Of a DNA stretch of 64,000 nucleotides, positions 59,013 to 64,000 are shown in pieces. A program made the translations under genes and the position numbers. Each line of letters opens with the position of its first letter. The first letter of the stretch is position 1. Origin of the DNA: Pseudoalteromonas ruthenica (lineage in GTDB: Bacteria; Pseudomonadota; Gammaproteobacteria; Enterobacterales; Alteromonadaceae); assembly GCF_008808095.1 (NCBI RefSeq), contig NZ_CP023396.1, forward strand, positions 2,170,001 through 2,234,000, written 5' to 3'. The notes below the pieces were generated by a model that saw only the letters and a list, made by a program, of their open reading frames with translations, searched no databases and was not told the origin of the DNA.

Positions 59013-59891
59013 ATGGCTTGGATCCAAATCCGCATTCGTGCCACCGAGTCAACGGCTGATGCCATTAGTGATCACCTTATGGACATCGGTTGTCCATCGG
59101 TGACCTTCATGGACACTAAAGACACGCCTATTTTTGAACCCCAGCCCGGGGAAGTAAAATACTGGGCAGAAACCACAGTGATTGGCCTGTTTGAGGCCAA
59201 CCACGATATGCAAGCCGTGGTTGACTACCTAAAAGTACAGCCTGAGCTGAAAGAGCAATTTCATTATAAAATTGAGCAACTTGAAGACAAAGATTGGGAA
59301 CGAGAGTGGATGAAAAACTTCCACCCTATCCGCTTTGGCGAGCGTTTGTGGATTTGCCCAAGCTGGCTCGATGTGCCAGACCCTAGTGCGGTTAATGTTA
59401 TGCTCGACCCGGGTCTGGCCTTTGGCACCGGCACCCATGCTACTACCGCGCTGTGCTTAAAGTGGTTAGAAGGCCTCGATTTAAGCGGCAAAACTGTGGT
59501 CGATTTTGGCTGTGGTTCCGGTATTTTGGGTATTGCGGCCATCAAGTTAGGTGCTGCCCGCGTTATCGGTATAGATATCGACCAGCAAGCCCTCGATGCC
59601 AGTCAAGACAACGCCGCACGTAATGGTGTTGCTGAACAGCTAGAGGTGTATTTGCCACAAAACCAACCTCATCTTGAAGCTGATGTGGTGGTTGCTAATA
59701 TTCTTGCCCAGCCCTTGCGTGAACTTAATGAAGTGATTCTCAGCTTGCTAAAATCCGGCGGTGACATCGCGCTATCCGGAGTGCTGGCTGAGCAAGCGCA
59801 ATCGGTAGCCAGTCATTATGACCAGCAAGTAAGCCTCGCCCCTATCGAACAAGAAGGGGATTGGGTGCGCATCAGCGGGGTTAAAAAGTAA
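59013..59891 (+). CDS. prmA: Ribosomal protein L11 methyltransferase PrmA
   Basis: 292 aa. N-terminal L11-binding domain ([12 protein letters not shown]), then a SAM methyltransferase with motif [17 protein letters not shown], the [14 protein letters not shown] loop and [10 protein letters not shown]. Trimethylates L11. Located upstream of dusB-fis, as in E. coli. ATG at 59013 with GAGG upstream. Confidence 0.95.
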   Translation: MAWIQIRIRATESTADAISDHLMDIGCPSVTFMDTKDTPIFEPQPGEVKYWAETTVIGLFEANHDMQAVVDYLKVQPELKEQFHYKIEQLEDKDWEREWMKNFHPIRFGERLWICPSWLDVPDPSAVNVMLDPGLAFGTGTHATTALCLKWLEGLDLSGKTVVDFGCGSGILGIAAIKLGAARVIGIDIDQQALDASQDNAARNGVAEQLEVYLPQNQPHLEADVVVANILAQPLRELNEVILSLLKSGGDIALSGVLAEQAQSVASHYDQQVSLAPIEQEGDWVRISGVKK

Positions 59892-60092
59892 CCACAGCTG
59901 ACACTATTTGCGCAGCGGACAATTGTCCCTGCGCGACTTTTTTACACTTTTTACGCATCATCAACACCCCGCAGAGTAAGCTTTCACGGGCCTGTGTTCA
60001 TAAAACGAACAAAAAAATCACTCCCTCAGCTCGTTACCAAATGTCAATACGAAAAGTTTAAAAAAAAAGCACTTTTGTTCAATTTATAGCCT

Positions 60093-60120
60093 TTGATTTT
60101 GGCGCAAAAAACCGTAAACT
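60093..60120 (+). promoter_or_regulatory. dusB-fis promoter with GC-rich discriminator
   Basis: -35 TTGATT (60093-60098), 16-bp spacer, -10 TAAACT (60115-60120), then TAGCGCCCC. A GC-rich discriminator after the -10 is typical of growth-rate and ppGpp-controlled promoters such as E. coli fis. The gap from prmA also carries A-tracts that could bind Fis. Confidence 0.6.
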
Positions 60121-60154
60121 TAGCGCCCCTTGAAACGAGGTGAATTGAGTCGCT

Positions 60155-61120
60155 GTGCAAATTGGTCCGTACCAGTTAGAAAACAACTTAATGGTCGCTC
60201 CCATGGCTGGGATAACCGACCGCCCTTTTCGACAACTCTGTCGTCGATTAGGTGCAGGCCTCGCGGTCTCCGAGATGTTGTCTTCCAACCCAAAGGTTTG
60301 GCGTACAGCTAAATCCATGGGCCGTATGGATCACAGTGGTGAGTCAGGTATTCGTTCCGTGCAAATTGCCGGTGCCGACCCTGAACTTATGGCGCAAGCC
60401 GCACAATTTAACGTTTCCAATGGCGCGCAGATCATAGATATCAATATGGGCTGCCCGGCAAAAAAAGTGAATAAAAAGCTTGCAGGCTCTGCGTTGCTGC
60501 AATATCCAGAGTTGGTCGAAGCCATCGTTAAAGCGGTGGTTAATGCGGTGGATGTGCCCGTCACATTGAAAATCCGTACTGGCTGGGATGTGGATAATCG
60601 CAACGGCGTCGAGATTGCAGCTATCGCTGAGCACAATGGTATTCAGTCACTTGCCGTCCATGGACGCACTCGTGCGTGCATGTATAAAGGCAATGCTGAA
60701 TACGACACGATTAGAGCCGTGAAACGCTCAGTGTCAATTCCTGTGGTGGCTAATGGTGATATTACATCGCCACATAAGGCACAACAGGTTTTAGAGTATA
60801 CGGGCGCAGATGCCATCATGGTTGGCCGAGCCGCCCAAGGTCGCCCCTGGATTTTCCGGGAAATCGATCATTATTTAAAAACCGGAACGCTGCTAGCGCC
60901 GCCTGAATTAGGCGAAGTACGCAGCATATTGATGGAGCATTTAACTAATCTGCATCAATTTTACGGTGAGCCCATGGGGGCGCGGATTGCTCGCAAGCAT
61001 GTTGGATGGTATTTGCACGCTCATGACGAAAACGGTCAGTTTAGGCGAGTATTCAATGCGCTAGAAACACCTCAACAGCAGGTGGAAGCGCTTAATGAGT
61101 ACTTTGAAACTTATTGCTAA
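60155..61120 (+). CDS. dusB: tRNA dihydrouridine synthase B
   Basis: 321-aa FMN enzyme that reduces uridines to dihydrouridine in tRNA. Motifs [15 protein letters not shown], catalytic Cys in [20 protein letters not shown], and [10 protein letters not shown] and [14 protein letters not shown] for FMN. The start is GTG at 60155, which gives the family N-terminus [15 protein letters not shown] lies 5 nt upstream. Co-transcribed with fis, as in E. coli. Confidence 0.95.
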   Translation: MQIGPYQLENNLMVAPMAGITDRPFRQLCRRLGAGLAVSEMLSSNPKVWRTAKSMGRMDHSGESGIRSVQIAGADPELMAQAAQFNVSNGAQIIDINMGCPAKKVNKKLAGSALLQYPELVEAIVKAVVNAVDVPVTLKIRTGWDVDNRNGVEIAAIAEHNGIQSLAVHGRTRACMYKGNAEYDTIRAVKRSVSIPVVANGDITSPHKAQQVLEYTGADAIMVGRAAQGRPWIFREIDHYLKTGTLLAPPELGEVRSILMEHLTNLHQFYGEPMGARIARKHVGWYLHAHDENGQFRRVFNALETPQQQVEALNEYFETYC

Positions 61121-61146
61121 TCCAGAAAGAAAGAGACAATACAACG

Positions 61147-61437
61147 ATGTTTGAACAAAATGTGACTTCTCCTTTTATTACTAACGCTCACGTTCAGTCA
61201 CAAGAGAAACCACAGCCTCTTCGCGACGCTGTTAAAAAAGCTGTTCACCACTACTTAAAGCAGCTTAACGGTCAGGACGTACAAGATGTATACGAGCTTG
61301 TTCTTTCTGAACTAGAAGCACCGCTTCTAGAAGAAGTAATGACTTACACACGTGGCAACCAAACGCGTGCGGCCATCTTGCTAGGTATCAACCGTGGTAC
61401 TTTACGCAAGAAGCTGAAAAAGTACGGCATGAACTAA
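61147..61437 (+). CDS. fis: Nucleoid-associated protein Fis
   Basis: 96 aa (E. coli 98). The C-terminal half, with the helix-turn-helix [20 protein letters not shown] and [10 protein letters not shown], is almost identical to E. coli Fis; the N-terminal transactivation arm differs. Fis bends DNA, activates rRNA genes and shapes the nucleoid. ATG at 61147, 26 nt after dusB; no better ribosome site supports the upstream frame at 61114. Confidence 0.96.
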   Translation: MFEQNVTSPFITNAHVQSQEKPQPLRDAVKKAVHHYLKQLNGQDVQDVYELVLSELEAPLLEEVMTYTRGNQTRAAILLGINRGTLRKKLKKYGMN

Positions 61438-61463
61438 TGAATACGCAGCGCTAAGCTGCACCT

Positions 61464-61487
61464 AAAAGCACCTTCGGGTGCTTTTTT
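61464..61487 (+). terminator. Rho-independent terminator of dusB-fis
   Basis: 8-bp stem AAAGCACC / GGTGCTTT with a TTCG tetraloop and a T-run, 27 nt after the fis stop. Confidence 0.93.
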
Positions 61488-61585
61488 ATTTTCGTCCATA
61501 CGCGAAAATGACCAGCGCTACACCTGGTCTGGTGTTATACAAAAGCACCATCATTGTTTAAAATAAGGGATTCTAAGCAAGTCCC

Positions 61586-61618
61586 CTTGCCTAACCCCAA
61601 GGCGTAAGCCTAGGCAAG
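61586..61618. promoter_or_regulatory. Inverted repeat in the purH leader
   Basis: CTTGCCTA (61586-61593) and TAGGCAAG (61611-61618) are perfect inverted arms around a 17-nt loop that itself holds GGC / GCC. It lies 30 nt before the purH ATG. It does not match a PurR box and could be an RNA hairpin near the ribosome site or an operator. Confidence 0.4.
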
Positions 61619-61648
61619 CTTTCACTCATTGAGGTAATCAAAACAACC

Positions 61649-63235
61649 ATGGATACACATCGTCCAATTCGTCGCGCACTTATCAGTGTGTCTGACAAAA
61701 CGGGTATCGTTGAATTCGCTCGCGAATTAGCCGCTCAAGGCGTTGACATTCTTTCTACCGGTGGCACCTGCAAGCTGCTTGCTGACAACGGCATTAAGGT
61801 CACTGAAGTATCTGACCACACCGGTCATCCAGAAATTATGGACGGTCGCGTAAAAACCCTGCACCCGAAAATCCACGGCGGCATATTAGCGCGTCGCGGC
61901 CAAGATGAAGGGGTGATGAGCGACAACGACATCGATGCCATCGATATGGTTGTAGTGAACCTATATCCTTTTGCACAAACCGTTGCCAAAGCGGATTGTA
62001 GCCTTGAAGACGCCGTTGAGAATATCGATATCGGCGGCCCAACTATGGTGCGCGCGGCAGCGAAAAATCACAAAGACGTGACCATCGTAGTAAATGCGGG
62101 TGATTACACACGCGTAATTGACGAAATGAAAGCCAACCAAGGTTCAACCACCCACGCCACACGTTTTGATTTAGCTATTGCGGCTTTTGAGCACACCGCT
62201 CAGTACGATGGCATGATCGCTAACTACTTCGGTAAGATGGTGCCAGATTACACCGAGGAAGCGGCGGCTGAGACTAAATTTCCGCGCACTTTCAACATGC
62301 AATTCACCAAAAAGCAGGACATGCGCTATGGTGAAAACTCGCACCAAGATGCGGCGTTTTACGTTGAAAATGACCTTAGCGAAGCCTCAGTGGCCACCGC
62401 TAAGCAGCTACAAGGCAAGGCGCTATCATACAACAACATCGCTGATACCGACGCAGCCCTTGAGTGCGTAAAAGAATTCGATGCGCCAGCGTGTGTGATC
62501 GTCAAACACGCCAACCCATGTGGCGTATCGGTCGGTGAAAACATCCTTAGCGCCTATGACCGCGCCTTTAAAACCGACCCAACTTCCGCTTTCGGCGGCA
62601 TTATTGCCTTTAACCGTGAACTTGATGGTGATACCGCAGAAGCCATCGTTGCGCGCCAGTTTGTGGAAGTGATTATTGCGCCTAGCATCAGCGAAGAAGC
62701 AGCGCAAATCGTTTCGGCAAAACAAAATGTACGCCTACTAGAGTGTGGCCAGTGGCAAGATAAAACCACCGCTGTGGATATTAAGCGCGTTAATGGCGGT
62801 GTTTTAGTGCAAGACCGCGACCAAGGCATGGTGGCCAAAGAAGAGCTAAAAGTTGTGTCTAAGCGCCAACCTACCGAGCAAGAGCTAAACGATTTAATGT
62901 TCTGCTGGAAGGTCGCTAAGTTTGTTAAATCGAACGCCATCGTATACGCCAAAGACGGCATGACCATTGGTGTGGGTGCCGGACAAATGAGCCGCGTTTA
63001 TTCAGCGAAAATCGCCGGTATTAAGGCTGCTGACGAAAACCTCGTGGTTGAAGGCTCGGTCATGGCCTCGGATGCCTTCTTTCCGTTCCGTGATGGCATC
63101 GACGCCGCAGCAGCGGCTGGTATCACTGCCGTGATTCAGCCTGGTGGCTCAATGCGCGATGAAGAAGTTATCGCCGCTGCAGACGAAGCAGGCATGGCCA
63201 TGGTATTCACCGGCATGCGCCACTTCCGCCACTAA
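61649..63235 (+). CDS. purH: Bifunctional AICAR transformylase / IMP cyclohydrolase PurH
   Basis: 528 aa. The N-terminal MGS-like domain is the IMP cyclohydrolase ([20 protein letters not shown], then [18 protein letters not shown] loop as [16 protein letters not shown]). The C-terminal domain is the transformylase ([14 protein letters not shown], Lys-His of [14 protein letters not shown]). It performs the last two steps of IMP synthesis. The purD gene that often follows purH is not next to it here. Confidence 0.97.
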   Translation: MDTHRPIRRALISVSDKTGIVEFARELAAQGVDILSTGGTCKLLADNGIKVTEVSDHTGHPEIMDGRVKTLHPKIHGGILARRGQDEGVMSDNDIDAIDMVVVNLYPFAQTVAKADCSLEDAVENIDIGGPTMVRAAAKNHKDVTIVVNAGDYTRVIDEMKANQGSTTHATRFDLAIAAFEHTAQYDGMIANYFGKMVPDYTEEAAAETKFPRTFNMQFTKKQDMRYGENSHQDAAFYVENDLSEASVATAKQLQGKALSYNNIADTDAALECVKEFDAPACVIVKHANPCGVSVGENILSAYDRAFKTDPTSAFGGIIAFNRELDGDTAEAIVARQFVEVIIAPSISEEAAQIVSAKQNVRLLECGQWQDKTTAVDIKRVNGGVLVQDRDQGMVAKEELKVVSKRQPTEQELNDLMFCWKVAKFVKSNAIVYAKDGMTIGVGAGQMSRVYSAKIAGIKAADENLVVEGSVMASDAFFPFRDGIDAAAAAGITAVIQPGGSMRDEEVIAAADEAGMAMVFTGMRHFRH

Positions 63236-63245
63236 AACCGCTAAC

Positions 63246-63279
63246 CACGCCAGTGCATAATTTGTACTGGCGTGTTTTC
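63246..63279 (+). terminator. Rho-independent terminator of purH
   Basis: 9-bp stem CACGCCAGT / ACTGGCGTG with an 11-nt loop and a short T-run (TTTTC), 11 nt after the purH stop. Confidence 0.78.
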
Positions 63280-63345
63280 GTAGACTATTCAAATCAATCT
63301 GTTATGTTGGCACTAAATACCAAAAACAACAGCAAGGATTAGATT

Positions 63346-64000
63346 ATGAAACTAGGCTTGAAAACCGCGCTCAGCGCTGCTTTAGCTGTCTCTTTAAGTG
63401 CTTGTGCTGCAACCAGTGGCACCGAAGCACTCACCGATGCCGCGCAAAACGATTTGCGTAGTGAGCAAGCAAAAAGTCGCGACCAATATCGCCACCCGGT
63501 GGAAACCTTGGCGTTTTTTGGCTTCGAACCGTCGATGACCGTAGTTGAGATCTGGCCTGGTGGCGGCTGGTACAGCGATATTATCGCCCCTGCGATGAAA
63601 GGTGAAGGCACCTTTTACGCCGCCCACTTCCCTGCTGATAGCGATGTTGAGTATTACCAACGCTCACTAACCCGTTTCCAAGATAAACTTGCCAGCGACA
63701 GTGCCTACAGCGACGTTAAACTCAGTGAGTTTGCGCCTGGCACACATCATAGCATCGCTCCTGAAGGAAGCGCCGACATGGTGCTGACGTTCAGAAACCT
63801 GCACAACTGGTATATGCAAAAAGACGAACAAGGCGTTAAAGATGCCTTTAAAGCCTTTTATGCAGCCTTAAAGCCCGGTGGCGTACTTGGTGTAGTTGAT
63901 CACCGCTTACCCGAAAGCCGCGATGCAGGTAAAGCGAAACGCTCAGGCTATGTTAAAGAAAGTTGGGTGATTGAGCTGGCTAAACAGGCCGGATTTGAAC
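63346..64000 (+). CDS. Exported methyltransferase-like lipoprotein, C-terminus cut by window edge
   Basis: At least 218 aa from ATG 63346 (AAGGA upstream). The N-terminus is a lipoprotein signal with lipobox LSAC (Cys20). The rest resembles class I SAM methyltransferases: VVEIWPGGGWYSDIIAP in place of motif I, DMVLTFRNLHNWY, and ALKPGGVLGVVDHRL. The family is annotated as predicted methyltransferases with signal peptides. SAM is not expected in the envelope, so the fold may serve another purpose. The 3' end is outside the window. Confidence 0.75.
   Translation, partial: MKLGLKTALSAALAVSLSACAATSGTEALTDAAQNDLRSEQAKSRDQYRHPVETLAFFGFEPSMTVVEIWPGGGWYSDIIAPAMKGEGTFYAAHFPADSDVEYYQRSLTRFQDKLASDSAYSDVKLSEFAPGTHHSIAPEGSADMVLTFRNLHNWYMQKDEQGVKDAFKAFYAALKPGGVLGVVDHRLPESRDAGKAKRSGYVKESWVIELAKQAGFE

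Overview
The window is a 64 kb chromosomal segment of a Gram-negative gammaproteobacterium. Its gene content and order point to a marine Alteromonadales member, probably Pseudoalteromonadaceae or a close relative: the suhB / trmJ-iscRSUA-hscBA-fdx block, pdhR-aceEF-lpdA, rpsU-yqeY-dnaG-rpoD, dusB-fis, a PanP-type aspartate decarboxylase, and glucosylglycerate metabolism. The taxon is an inference from gene content; no rRNA or tRNA gene was seen. No insertion sequence, prophage or CRISPR array was recognised, and most of the window reads as core genome with a few accessory clusters.

Layout. 1-4.8 kb: pilW (cut by the window edge), rlmN, ndk and trhP. 4.8-9.5 kb: a three-gene operon for glucosylglycerate, with a glycerate kinase fused to a sugar-phosphoglycerate phosphatase, then gpgS, then a GH13_18 phosphorylase. 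9.8-10.5 kb: a YfhL-type ferredoxin and a small secreted protein with a probable sigma-54 promoter and paired activator palindromes. 10.6-14.1 kb: a likely N-acetylgalactosamine salvage set (GH109 lipoprotein, HexNAc 1-kinase, nucleotidyltransferase). 14.2-23 kb: a gabD-like dehydrogenase, the whole isc operon under three IscR boxes, trmJ and suhB. 23-26.5 kb: a TonB receptor, tapT and a GNAT gene broken by one amber codon. 26.6-31.4 kb: an oxidoreductase cluster (cytochrome-like protein, small subunit, GMC flavoprotein, DUF2608 protein). 32-42 kb: lpdA, aceF, aceE, pdhR, mdh, argR and a DyP peroxidase. 42-45.8 kb: fbpABC iron uptake with a Fur box.

45.9-46.75 kb holds no credible protein gene. 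It carries what I read as a very long CsrB-family regulatory RNA: about 36 GGA motifs on one strand, many in small AGGA-loop hairpins, a GacA/UvrY-type palindrome upstream, a sigma-70 promoter and a strong terminator. Three related units of 71-78 nt suggest growth by tandem duplication. After it come a membrane-anchored orphan, cpxP divergent from cpxRA, pldB, panP, tsaD, the macromolecular-synthesis operon, prmA, dusB-fis, purH and an exported methyltransferase-like lipoprotein cut by the right edge.

Together the window covers central carbon entry (pyruvate dehydrogenase, malate dehydrogenase), Fe-S assembly, iron uptake, envelope stress, compatible-solute turnover and global regulation (fis, rpoD, csrB-like RNA). 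The strongest leads for new biology are the expanded CsrB-like RNA, the kinase-phosphatase fusion in the glucosylglycerate operon, the sigma-54-controlled micro-secretome gene and the atypical GMC dehydrogenase cluster.
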